Shown: positions 33,770 through 45,642, counted from the first letter of the stretch. The stretch is 64,000 nucleotides of DNA from Cryptomeria japonica (GCF_030272615.1 NC_081406.1:191153891-191217890), one strand, 5' to 3'. Translations and numbers: made by a program. Notes: generated from the letters alone by a model not told the origin.

Positions 33770-36468
33770 GAATTGATGTGCAAGGAGCACATTGATTCAA
33801 AGAATAGTTGATGTCAAAGAGATATCAATTTTAAACTTGATGGATCACAAACCGAAGAAGAGGGAGATGTTCAGCTTGATTTGAAGTGATGAAGTTGAAC
33901 AGGTTGATTAAAGCGATACCGATCTGGAACTTGATTGAACTAGGATCGATGAAGAGAGAGATACCGATCTTGAACTTGATGGATCAAGAAACAAGTATCA
34001 ATCTAGAACATTATTGAACTAGAATAGATTGAGCGAAAAGATGAAAACTGATTCTGAACTTGATTGAACAAGAACCGATTAGTGAAACAGAATGTCCAAC
34101 TTGATTTGATGCGATGAAACTGAACACTGATTTGAAGTTTGATTTAGATAAGGACAAACTTGATATGCCCCTAGAGATTGACTGGAGTTCAAATAATCTT
34201 TGATTGAAAATATTTTATGCTCGACTTTCGATGAAGATTTGAAAAATTTCTCGACTTTTGATGATGTAATCATTGATCATGTTGATGTAATGAGTATTCC
34301 CCCTCGGGAGCAAAATCAAAAGATGGCAAGGTCATAGTGACTTTAGGCAATTGAAATGATAAAAATATTTAGCAATGATAATCTGAGCATGAAGATTTAT
34401 TTGAGAATTAATTTGAGATCAGAATTGAATTGGAAAAGATTTGAGCACAAAATGATGTAAAGATTATTGTGAAGATGAAAGTGCCAAGTGGTCAACATTT
34501 TGAGAATATGATTAGAAAATTGACGTTAGATTTCAATTTTGATCCTGAAAATGGACTCAGGACGGTCAATTGGAGCAAGTTTGAAAAAAATGATGATTGT
34601 TTTAGATTCAAGCTCCCTTCAAAGGAAAGAAAAAGTAGTTATTATGCTGAAATCACTTGAAATACACAAAATTTTGGATGAATGCAAACTAAAACTTAGT
34701 CATTGGATTTGGTATGCTTATTTATCATCACTGAGCGTTTTATAATATTGGAAATAGACATAAGCACCAAGGCACAAAGAGCCAGGATGTCCTAAATGTC
34801 ACGTCCTTTTGATCTAGCAAGCGCACATAAGCACCAAGGCATGAAGAGCCAGGATGACCTGAATGTTACTTGCATGCAAACACACCAGACAAGGAAGAAT
34901 TCCTTCATTTTCACATGCAACATTAATTATCTTGTCCGCAATGACCCTTTTATCATTCATATCCTAGGACATATTAAGTATGCATCCAGATTACATAATA
35001 AAGAAATTTACTCAAAATAGACAAGGAAATGATTCCAACCTCCCTGTAGCATACAAATAAATGGAGTCAAGGTATGTGAGGTGATTTCACCTTGATGTGA
35101 AGGCACTAATCACAGACACCCAACTTATAAGTTGTTTTCAGATCATCAGAATCACTCCTACAAGTAGAAAACAAAGAAAAGTATTATGCCCCCAGTCCTT
35201 GCTCCTCTTAGTCAAGATAGACTTCCTCAAGTTACTCAGAGGGTATAATAAGCGAAAGCCAATTTAAAAGATAACACACAAAGAAAATTTTAATTATATC
35301 TCAAACAGTTTTAGTGATTTTTTTCATTGTTCTTGTTTTGCTATTTCACTTAGTTGTAAAACTCTCCAGTAGTTAGGAGACAGGTGATCGACTCAAATTG
35401 GGTGACTAGAGACTACAGACATACAGATGACTTGATTAAACTGACGAGGACATTTAGATTGATCAGTCGATTACCCTAAGACTAGGACATTGATCGGTTT
35501 CAAGCCATGAGGGTTCCAAGAAGAACCAGGGTGTCACAAAAGTGACTGAAAGAAAATTTACAAGCTAAAGCAAAGATGCAAGACTTCAGTACAGGAAATA
35601 AGACTAACTTGGACAAAATCCAACAACCATACTGATCTATGTCATTGTTTTGATTTGTGCTATCATTGACAGGAATGTGTGGTTTCAAAGAGTAAGTGCC
35701 CCGTATAAGACTGATCTATCTAGTTTCGAGTGTGCCCTTACTTGTATAAGATGTGTGGATGTTTGATAGAGTGTGATAGATAGATTAACAAGACATGTGA
35801 TAAGTTTGATTACAAACCTTGAGAGTTTTTCTATTGTTGATTTGGTTTGATGGACGGTCTATGCTTTCTTGCTTTGATTTTTTAGTTTTTTTAATTTTTT
35901 GAGTTTTTTTATTTTTAGCATTTTTTTAGCAATGCCCCTAGTATGCATACCTATATGACACGATGATCTACATAATGCATGTGGAGACAATGAATTTTTG
36001 ATATGACATGTTAATGCAATATGCATGATGAAGATGCATTTCCTATTCGAACAAGGATGACTATATTTGTTTAGCATTTAATACACCAATTGAATTGGAG
36101 GTACAAAACATTTCATAGATAAGCGGTCAATCGATCCTTAAGGTCCCTTGGAACATCCAAATTAACACACTCAGTGAATAGGATTTATAAATGGAAACAC
36201 GGAAAACTTCCCCATTGGTTCTTGAAACTTTGATCTTGTTTTTCCTATGTGAGTGCAAATGAGTTAATTTATGCTCTTGTGGTCACTAAAGATCCTTAGC
36301 ATCCTATATGACTAGCTATGTGGATTATCCTAACTTCAAAAGAATCCCTAATAGAGCATCTTTGCCAACAAGCTTTTAGAGCTCCAAAGAGGTTATAGAC
36401 TACAATTTCTCAAATATTGCTCCATTGCCAACAGGCGTCCATAGTCCTGATGGAGTTACTTGCATGCT
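33770..36468 (-). other. Non-coding tail of the TR-GAG-like element (minus copy)
   Basis: 33.84-34.10 kb holds degenerate repeats built on 'accgat...gaacttgattgaac'. 34757-34866 holds a duplicated 'cataagcaccaaggca' block. 35.6-35.8 kb matches the repeats at 2490-2775, and 36415-36468 matches 1345-1392. There is no pol anywhere between gag and the polypurine tract. Short frames here show no domain. Confidence 0.6.
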
Positions 36469-36473
36469 CCTAT
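36469..36473. repeat. Target-site duplication of element A (left)
   Basis: CCTAT, repeated at 52795-52799 after the right LTR. Confidence 0.85.
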
Positions 36474-37282
36474 TGTTAGGATTCCCACAGATACTGAGAG
36501 GGGGGGGGGGGTGAAATAGTATCTAACCGGTTATAAGATTTTCTTAACTTAAAACATGTAGAGCATATCAATACTGTATACCGGTAAACAAGAAATAATG
36601 CAATAAACAGAGATAACAACAACCACATGAAAAACACACCATAACATAGTAGTTTAATGAGGAAACCCGATGTGGGAAAAACCTCGATGGGATTTGTGAC
36701 CCACAATATTCACTTACTGGCCAATAAGAGAATATTACTGCTACAATAGGGGCCTGCACATGCAGTAAGGCCAAGTGCCTAGAGCTCACTACTCAATTAC
36801 AAAATGGGAAGTCTCACTAACTTACAAAAAGGATTATATAAATCCAATGTCTTGTACTACTTCAAAATAGCATCTACTATGCCAGATCTAGTACCGGTTT
36901 ATAGTTTTGCTTCATACATAAACCCTTAACCTATAATTCGCATAATAGGTCTACCTTATTTCGCCTATATATTTTCTTCCTTCTATTACAAAATGTTCTA
37001 CAATGATCTCTTATATATATGAGTCATTTTACAACTTGCCAAGTTGGCTTACAATGATTTTACAATAATTAACAAAATATATTACAAACAAAATTCCTGT
37101 TGGCTTCTGTGCCGATATGCTTCCTTTCACTACCGGTGCCAGTGGTCTATGTGCCGGTGTAGAGTCTGACTTTGCTAGTGTCGGTAAATTGCCTTGCCGG
37201 TGTCATAGGATTGTAAGGTTGCCATCAATGACAAAACCTTCAATCACCTACAATATCTCATTGGAGTGTGCATTTGCCAACA
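36474..37282 (-). repeat. Element A, left (3') LTR
   Basis: Starts TGTTAGGATTCC, ends TTGCCAACA. It is intact and provides the uninterrupted version of the sequence into which Copia B inserted in the other LTR. Confidence 0.95.
36488..36525 (-). promoter_or_regulatory. U5 hairpin with poly-C loop (element A)
   Basis: 'agatact' (36489-36495) and 'agtatct' (36518-36524) pair around a run of G (C in the RNA). The copy in the other LTR is at 42265-42298. Confidence 0.6.
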
Positions 37283-37301
37283 ATCTCCCCCTTTGGCATT
37301 G
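37283..37301 (-). promoter_or_regulatory. Polypurine tract of element A
   Basis: On the minus strand 'gccaaagggggagat' directly precedes the LTR. The same tract precedes the 3' LTRs of B (47056) and C (56040). Confidence 0.7.
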
Positions 37302-37642
37302 ATGGCAACACTCATGAGAAAAATCCAAAAACTGTCATCCAAAAGGAATCTGCCTTACCAAAAATTTAGTACCAAAAGAATGTCTGCTCTCCCTGAGCTA
37401 ATGAGTCATTTGCTGGTTGTTTTTCTCATTCCACTACTCCCCATTTGGCATCAATGACAAAGGTTGTCAAAGTGTCAATGAGTGTGGTTTCCTGTTCATC
37501 CTTGTAACCGGTTGGTTACAATATGAAAAAGATCTACCAAAACTAGATTCAGGCTCTCAATGAATCTTTTGCTGTCTTTTTTTGTGGGCTTAGTCCTCTG
37601 AACTGTACCGGTGAGGTGTTGCATTTTCTCTGCCGGTGTTTT

Positions 37643-40600
37643 CTATCCTTGAATCAAAGCATCAGATATTTCTTTTCTTAAGGAGGCGAGGTAGTCCAAT
37701 TTTGGACTAAGTCTCCATTGTAGATCTTTAGCCTTTGCTTTTATTCTTTCCTTCTCTCTTTCCAACTTTAGTAGTTCTTCCTCAAAACCTGTTATTTTTT
37801 GCTCAAAAACTGATAATGAATCAGATGAATTAATGAAATTATCAGCTAGTTGATTTATTTCCTCCTGTATCTTGCTGATCTTTTTGTCTACATCAACTGT
37901 CAAAAAGTTAGTTTTACATGTATCCCTGTACAAAGTTTTAAATTCCTTCAATGTACTACACAGTTCTGGTAAAAGTGTGTCAAATTGCCTTGTACACTTC
38001 TTTATTTCTTCCTCAAAGAATTTGTGTTTTTCTTTCTCTAATCTCTCCTTGAATGCTTCCTCTTTTATTTGTTCAACTGTCATAGTGTTGTCAGTAATAT
38101 ACTTAGACAAGGTGTTAAGTTGACTCAAAGAATCTTTATTATCTACATTACATTTAGGTGCTATCATTTTTAAAATTGGAATGGTATCATCTATTGTCTT
38201 GTATGCTTGTGAGCTACAAACTGTTATCTTCTTAATGGAATCCAAAATAACTTTTGTTACATTAGTTGATTTGAATTCTGCATTTGAAGAGCCAACACTC
38301 TATATCCCGCCGGTGGGAGTTGCTTATGGTGACCTCTGGTAGGTCAGTTTGTGTTTCCATTTCTTTAAGCAAAGGTTTGGATTGCTCAGCTGATCCCGGT
38401 GGCACTGTCTCTGTATGAACCTGTTGCTGTGATGGAGCGTGTTTCTCTGCCTGTTGCTTAGTGTTATCATCTGCCAGTTTACCTTATGTACCATCTGTTG
38501 CCAGTGGCTCACTACCCATATCTGTTTTCCCAGTTGTATCCTTATCTACCACAATATTGAATTTTTGTGTGTTAATGTCCACTATGTATAATACCTCAGA
38601 ATTGGGATTTGTGTCCTCTTGTGGTATGTCCATACTCTCACTAGCTGGTTGATTTTCAGTGGTAACTACCGGTGGAGTACCTAGAGGCGGTGGGGATAGA
38701 TTATCTTTTATTTTTATGCTAGGTGGTCCACCAACCTTGCCTTTTCCCTTATCCTTATCCTTCTGATATACTTTGATGGGTTTAGGGTTTCCATATTCTT
38801 CCTGCTTTTCTTTCTCTACAAGGAATATGTCCCATGCATTTGCAGTTTCCTCTGCTACCTCATTCACTCTACCAACCATAAGTGCTACATGCCGGTGTGC
38901 AATTGAAAATACTGACCGGTTAGCCTCAAAGATCGGATCATCTATCTCTTTTGGTGAGTTGACAGGATAAACAACAAGTAGTTTTTCAATTTTCATTTTC
39001 TTATCAAGCTCTACAATAGCTTGCCTTCTAGCTTCAAGTCTTTTAAATAGTTCTGTCGGTAATTCATCTACAACTTAAATGAAAAATTTCTTTTAAATGT
39101 CCAAGTGTAGAATTACACTATTTTCAACTTTCTCCTTGTCATCAACTAATAATGAATCATATAATTTATTGATGTTTTTTAGCTTTCCATCCTCTATAAT
39201 TTCATTTAGAAGTTTTTCAATTGGAGCAATGGTTTGTTGACTCTTCTTCTTGGGTGTTAACTTCTTCTTTGGAGTTACTTTTCTTGTCGAGGGCCTTATT
39301 GCCTATTGTTTATGTCTGGTTCTTCTAGGAGAAGGTGTAGATACCAATGAAGGTTCCCTTTTTCTCACAACTCTTTTAAATGCAGCTGGCATATCACTTT
39401 CTGAAGAAGTTGCAACCGGTGAAAGGTGAGTTTCCGGTTGAAGTGTTTCTAACTCATCTTTAGTAATACCAGTTTGTTTAAGTACATCTTCTTTGATAGC
39501 TTTATCTTGTCTAGATCCTCTTCTAATTGTTTCTTCTACCTTCTTTACCCTTTTCTTTGATTGGATTTGACTTTCAATAGTTTCAGCATTGCCAAATACC
39601 TCTTCTTTAGGTTCCTTGGGTGCTTCCAGGAGGGCTTTTGCATATGTTTCAATTATGTGGTCACCAGTTTCATAACCAATTTCAGTAACCTAAATGGTTC
39701 TTGGGACAACTGCTTCCATCCAAATCTCATCCTTCTTAATAACAAAGCATATTTCATCCTTATACTTATTTACAATTGCTTGTGATAATCTGACTCTATT
39801 ATTCATCCAGGCCTTCAATGCCTGAAAGTACTTATTTATATTCTTTTCTCTGTTTTCACCCATGTTATTTAGTAAATCAGATAATTGTTTGCCTATCGGT
39901 ATATCAAAACCAAGATTTCTGTTACCGATACCGGGCACTTGTTTTGTTATGTGTAGCATTAAACAGACAAGTAGGTTTCCAAATCTGAATGTCCCCTTTC
40001 TGTCTTTCTTTATCTTTCCAAGATTGTCAATAAGTTCATCTTTCAACCATTCCCACACATCTATTTTTGCATTATCTTTAATCATATCATAGGCACTCTT
40101 TATGAATAGGCTAGAGACTGAGTTTAACCTATTTGCATGTGTGGTTTTGTAGCTTAAAATCATGCTAATGAATCTGACATTGATGTCGATTACATCATTT
40201 ACTCTTAAAGATCTCTTATCAAATGTTGCACCTGTTAGGTTAGTCACTAGGTCATTTGAGACCTTCTTTGTTTTATCAGGCCTGTTACCGGTGGAACGTA
40301 ACCCTGTCACAGCTTTTACTGCCTCTTTTGTAATTTTGTGAACTGAGTCCAACTAGAAGAATTCACCATGAACCCTGCTTATAACATCCTTAGAGAATTT
40401 CGGAATACTGATAATTTCAGTGAATCCTAGGGTTCCGACTATTTTGTGTTCAGGTTTCACATTACCGGAATCATCACAAATTACCAGAATCATCACAAAT
40501 TACAGTCTTATACATGCTCTTGATTTCCTCATCACCTAATTGTTCTACATGACAATGAATGTACATTCTAGGGTCTTCTACAAAAACTACTCCTTTGGGG

Positions 40601-40734
40601 ATTTGAGAAAATGTGCCAACATTATCATCATTCTTGGCAATCTCAGGAACTAACTAGAAGACGGGTCTAGAGCATTTAATCACTTCGACTACAGTAGGGT
40701 TTCCTATGAATTTAGGAACAGATGAAGATGCCAT
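37643..40734 (-). pseudogene. Element A ORF2: large protein of unknown function (about 1,030 codons, lightly broken)
   Basis: The start is probably the ATG at 40734-40732 (MASSSVPKF). Order on the minus strand: N-terminal part with one stop near 40654; a helical domain at 40352-39690 (RFGNLLVCLMLHITKQVPG, DVWEWLKDELIDNLGKI); a very basic stretch near 39.24-39.40 kb (TRKVTPKKKLTPKKKS) like a nuclear-localisation or chromatin-binding tail; an acidic, Pro-rich part at 38996-38484; and a C-terminal coiled coil at 38245-37643 (KISKIQEEINQLADNF). A 19-bp tandem duplication at about 40463-40500 explains one frameshift; a second lies between 38484 and 38245. I recognise no family and no Copia enzyme motif. 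The few lesions suggest a fairly young copy of a once-functional ORF. Confidence 0.65.
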
Positions 40735-41040
40735 GGATATAAATACCTTTATCTTCCTTAAGGATGATTGCTTGATGAATTTCTTCTCTTCTTTGCTGGA
40801 AATGTCTTTGCTCTGGAATTTTCGTGCTCTTCGAATGTTTGAATGCTTGGTGAAATGAAATTGGAGCCAAAACACTTGATTTATAATGTTAATTTTGCCA
40901 ACCACCACATTTAATGCTTGTCGGTTAAGTAATGACTTAACTTATCTGTCGGTATAGAGGTAATTACAACTTCTCACCATCAACTGAGGGAATAATAGCA
41001 TGTTTCACATTTGATTGCTAAACTCTCAAGGGAATTTTAT

Positions 41041-42178
41041 TCAGTTAGATGAAGAGGCTCCTGCCAGTGGAGTGTTACACTCTTCTATCGGTGGAGTGTT
41101 ACTCTGTTCTACTGGTGGAGGAGTGTTCCTATCACCATTTAGATTTGATTTCCTGATCCATTGTTTGGAGAATTCCTGCTTTACTTCTTCAACCTTTTCT
41201 TTACCTTTCAGACTAGGACCTTTGTTATTTACCAGTGAGGACTTGCTTCTACAAAATTTTACAATATGTCCAATCTTGTAAAAGGCATTACAAGTCACAT
41301 TATTTTTCTGAATAGCTTTTCCATATCCTATGTCGGTTTGTGTTCTGCATTGATTAGATAAGTGTCCAAATCTTCCACAAAAGATAACATCTTACATTCA
41401 TTCTGCAATTCTCTGAATTGTGACCAACTTTGTTGCATTTGGAACATTGATCGGTGGGTGTATTTGTGTTCTGATAATTTATAGCTCTACATTGATTTTC
41501 TCTATGACCATACTTATTACAGTTAAAGCATTTGCCATTAAATTTATAAGCAATAGGTTGTCTTACCGGTTTGCCTTGATCTTGTGTGTTTGCAGTACCA
41601 GAGCTTTCACTAGTTTCAAAGCCAAAACCATTAGTGTCACCATTAGGTTTTTGATTCTTCAACAAGTCACCAAGTTCTTTTGAGCTTTTCTTGAATTTTT
41701 CTTTATGTTGATTTGCAGCAGCTAGTTCTCCTTCCAAGATACCTTTTTGTCTCATGAGTTCATTTGAGTCATTCTGTGCATGCATCAGATCTATCTTCAA
41801 CATATCATTTTCATAACTAAGTCTTGTGTTTTCATGTGCAGCTTCATTCAGTCTTCTAGTCAAGTCTTCTTCATTCTTCTTTCTATCTTCAATTTCTTTA
41901 CAAAATCTCATAGTCATATCCTGCATCTCATTCTTTGTTGTCATGTTTTCTTGTTTCATCTTATTCATCAAATCACTAAGAGTTTCCTTTTCATCATTCT
42001 CATTTTGCATCTTTTCACAAAGTTCTCTTCTCTTGTTTCTTGAAATGGTAAGATTTTCTTGAAGTGCTTGAATAATATCCTGTGTAGCTTTTAGATCATC
42101 TTCAAGTTTGATATTTTTTAATTTTTCTGCATCATAGTCTGAGAGAGCTGCTTCTAATTACTTCATCAAGTTTTCCAT
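41041..42178 (-). pseudogene. Element A ORF1: coiled-coil protein with four zinc knuckles (lightly broken)
   Basis: The start is the ATG at 42178-42176, in the same leader context ('ttgaggaagatctt') as gag of Copia C, with a TAA six codons later. About 150 residues of coiled coil follow (42.16-41.70 kb), then CCHC knuckles: CFNCNKYGHRENQC, CSKCNKVGHNSENC, a third visible only across a 1-bp shift at about 41390 (CIFCGRFGHLSNQC), and a degenerate fourth, CNAFYKIGHIVKFC. A charged tail ends at 41041 (AGASSSN). The usual Copia gag N-terminal domain (as in B and C) is missing. It probably binds RNA like gag nucleocapsid; this is inference. Confidence 0.75.
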
Positions 42179-42234
42179 CTCTACCGGTGTCAAGATCTTC
42201 CTCAAGCTGTTAGGCTTCTGAAAATAGAGGACTA

Positions 42235-42249
42235 GGCTCTAATACCAAT
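42235..42249 (-). promoter_or_regulatory. Primer binding site of element A
   Basis: On the minus strand 'attggtattagagcc' follows the 5' LTR end directly. It differs by one base from the tRNA-iMet-type site of Copia B. Confidence 0.75.
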
Positions 42250-42972
42250 TGTTAGGATTCCCACAGATACTGAGAGGGGGGGGGGTGAATCAGTATCTAA
42301 CCGGTTATAAGATTTTCTTAACTTAAAACATGTAGAGCATATCAATACTGTATACCGATAAATAAGAAATAATGCAATAAATAGAGATAACAACAACCAC
42401 ATGAAAAACACACCATAACACAATAGTTTAACGAGGAAACTTGGTGTGGGAAAAACCTCGGTGGGATTTGTGACCCACAATATTCACTTACTGGCCAATA
42501 AGAGAATATTACTGTTACAATAGGGGCCTGCACATGCAGGAAGGCCAAGTGCCTAGAGCTCACTGCTCAATAACAAAATGGGAAGTCTCACTGACTTAAA
42601 AAATGGATTATATAAATCTAATGTCTTGTACTGCTTCAAAATAGCTTCTACTATGCCAGATCCAGTACCGGTTTATAGTTCTGCTTCATACATAAACCCA
42701 TAACCTATAATTCACATAACAGGTCCGCCTTATTTCGCCTATATATTTTCTTCCTTCTATTACAAAATGTTCTACAATGATCTCTTATATATATGAGTCA
42801 TTTTACAACTTGCCAAGTCGGCTTACAGTGATTTTACAATAATTAACAAAATATATTACAAACAAAATTCTTGTTGGCTTCTATGGCGGTATGCTTCCTT
42901 TCACTGCCAATGCTGGTGGTTCTGCCAGTGTAGAGTCTGACTTTTCTAGTGTCGGTAAATTGCCTTGCCGGT
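42250..42972 (-). repeat. Element A, right (5') LTR, first part
   Basis: Starts TGTTAGGATTCC and is broken at 42972 by Copia B. It resumes at 52714 and ends at 52794. Confidence 0.9.
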
Positions 42973-42985
42973 TGTTAGGTCCCGG

Positions 42986-43021
42986 AGACAACTGAGAGGG
43001 GGGGGGGATGAATCAGTTGTC
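42986..43021 (-). promoter_or_regulatory. U5 hairpin with poly-C loop (Copia B)
   Basis: 'agacaactga' (42986-42995) is perfectly complementary to 'tcagttgtct' (43012-43021), with the homopolymer run in the loop. The other LTR has it at 51657-51695 with one G-U pair. Confidence 0.7.
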
Positions 43022-43800
43022 TAATAAATTCAAACCAAAAACAACTTAACCAACTTAATGCTTAAAACTGGTAAACCAGTCTAATATGCCGGTAGATAGT
43101 TTTAACAGTTAATTGTAATACCGGTAAGGATTAATGCATGAAACAAAAAGACAAAGTCATCCACAACACATAACACCAATATTTATACCTGGAAACCCTG
43201 TAAGGGTAAAAACCACGGTGGGAAACCTTACCCACAATAAGATGATACTACTGCAGATAGTAAGTGTATACAAATGGGGTCTGCACATGCAGAAAGGCCA
43301 AGTGCCTAGAGCTCACTGCTCAATCACAAAATGTGAGTCACTCTAACTACAGTTGGATGGTTAAATCCAATAAGAATGTACTGTTCAAAATAGCATCTTC
43401 ATATGCTGGATTCAGTACCGGTGTAGTTCTGATTGTCTTCTCAAAAACCCTCCTTCAATCTTCAAATGATGTCTGCATGTATAGCTCTGCTTATTCTCAC
43501 ATATACCTTCACACAATCCTTTTTCGCATTCCACACCTGATCTTACAAATAAGATCTTGCATTTATACCATAACCTAGGACCAATTTTAGTAATTCGGCT
43601 CTACAAGATATTACAATAAAATTAATTTACATATCAATTAATACTCGATGCAATAACCGATTCAATATGTCAGCTTAATGCATTTACAACAATAATAAGT
43701 CATCTCCATAGCGTGTCATGCTGATCTGGAAAAGATAAACCTGCCGGTGTAACCTGGAGCTATTTGTCGGTAACAACAAATATGCAAATGCTAATATACC

Positions 43801-43970
43801 TATATACACCTAAAAATTGGCTATGAGAAATTAAATAAATATTTTATATTTATTTAATAATTTTTCTTCTATTAAATAATTAATCTTTTCAAATTAATTA
43901 TTTAATAGAAGAATAATTATTAAATAAATATAAAATATTTATTTAATTGCTCATAGCCAATTTTTAGGTG
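43801..43970. repeat. Palindromic left end of the fold-back element
   Basis: About 85 bp of LTR start meets its own reverse complement, with 'tatacacctaaaaattggct' at the left edge and its complement at the right edge. It could form a very long AT-rich hairpin. Confidence 0.85.
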
Positions 43971-44489
43971 TATACATTTTGCCCCTCTTTGAAATGATGT
44001 GAAAACAACATTGTTTCAAAGATTAAATCAAGTCTCGATAATGCCTGATGGAGATTGAAAATCCTGATTGTGTGCCCCCTTAGGAGATTGATCATGAAAT
44101 TGTCGAAAATTTCAGTTTGAATGATTAATCTCGTGATAATGTGATAAAAATATTAGTCAATTAAATTCATTTGTAAAAAACAAATTAAATTGCCTCATTT
44201 TTTAAATTAATTACTCTTCAAATAGTAAATATAAAATTAACCAAGGCTAATTTTAACTTCATTGTTATCCTTGTCAGCTTTTGGAGAAAATATTCTTGTT
44301 GAGGTGGCAAAATGGTGATTTCAGTGGAGTGTCATCGATTTGAGTGAGTTCGGCGATATCAACGGCCAGCTGAGTATGGTTATCCGGTATGTATCTTATC
44401 CCGATCTTTGTTTGCAAGTTTTCATTCAAAATTTCATGTTTTAGGTTCTTTTTTTTAAAATTTTTTTAATTTTTTTATTTTTTCGATTT

Positions 44490-44835
44490 TAGATTAGTGC
44501 TTTTGCAGTTTGGTTTAGCGCATATGCAATTTTGTTTAGCGCAAATGAATTTGTTAGCACATATGCTTTGTATGTTAGCGCATATGTTGAAGATGTTAGT
44601 GCAAATGCCTAGGATAGCGCTTATGTTTAATTTGTTAGCGCTTATGCCCAATAGAATAGTGCAAATGTATAAAGCAGCGCATATGCATGGTTGATTAGCG
44701 CATATGCTCAAAAAGATAGCGCTTTTGTTTAAGGTAGCGCATATGCATCGTTGAGTAGCGCATATGATAAAAAAGATAGCGCTTTAGTTGTAGGTTTGCG
44801 CAAATGCTTAATAGACCAGCACTTTTGCTTAAATT
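44490..44835. repeat. Array of degenerate TAGCGCATATGC motifs
   Basis: 'agcgcatatgc' or 'agcgcttttg'-like motifs recur about every 20-35 bases, around 14 times. A Cys-rich minus frame (44475-44711) is a by-product. Related motifs occur at 18660-18895 and 19680-19770. Confidence 0.8.
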
Positions 44836-44929
44836 TGATATTTTTGATAAGTGCAAAAGCTAAAAATCACTTTGATGAATAGATTTAACATGTTTAATAC
44901 GCATGTATAATGAAATAGAGTCATGATTG

Positions 44930-45515
44930 CATGATTGCATGATTTGATAGATTGATAGGTAGCTTTGAGTAGCTTGATTTGATCGATAGATTTGATTTGA
45001 TTGATAGGTAGCTTTTATTGATTGATTGATGTTGTTGGATAGATTGATTTGATTGAGAGATTTGATTGATAGATAGTTATCTTTGAGTAGCTTGATTGAG
45101 TTGTGTAGGTCTGATTAGCTTGATTGATAGATTGATGATTGAGTAGCTCTAAGAAACCGATTTAGTTTCTGATGCAAGAGCTTAGCAGAGTTTTGATTGA
45201 ACTCAGTGATTGATAGAAAACCATGGTTGATAGGTTTTTTTTAAATGATTTGATAGCTTAATTTGCTTCAAATTGATTTGATAGATTTTATAATTGATGA
45301 TTGATTCAATTTGATTTGATAGATTTGATTGGCTCTAAGAAACCGATTTAGTTTTTAATGCAAGAACTTAGCAAAGTTTTGATTCAACTCAGTGATTGAT
45401 AGAAAACTATGATTGATAGGTTTTAAAAAATGATTTCATAGCTTAAGTTGCTTCAATTTGATTTGATAGATTTGATAATTGATGATTGATTCAGTTTGAT
45501 TGCAGACTTTATCGA
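44930..45515. repeat. GATTGATAGATT-type low-complexity repeats with a 190-bp duplication
   Basis: 'tgattgatag/gatttgattgat' dominates. 'aagaaaccgatttagttt...gatagaaaac' occurs at about 45150-45230 and again at 45335-45420. Confidence 0.7.
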
Positions 45516-45615
45516 GACTTGATTTAATCAAGCATTATCGAGACTTGATTTAATTAGGCATTATCGAGACTTGATTTAATCTCCATTAGGCATTATCGAG
45601 ACTTGATTTAATCTT
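45516..45615. repeat. 'ggcattatcgagacttgatt' repeat, four copies
   Basis: Spacing is about 22-33 bp. The last copy runs into the internal end before the polypurine tract, and the same end is present in inverted form at 43980-44058. Confidence 0.8.
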
Positions 45616-45642
45616 TGAAACAATATTGTTTTCACATCATTT

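Noticed and set aside
44475-44711. Cys-rich minus-strand frame of 78 residues
   Set aside because: It is produced by the GCGCATATGC motif array in a non-coding element; the plus strand is open too.
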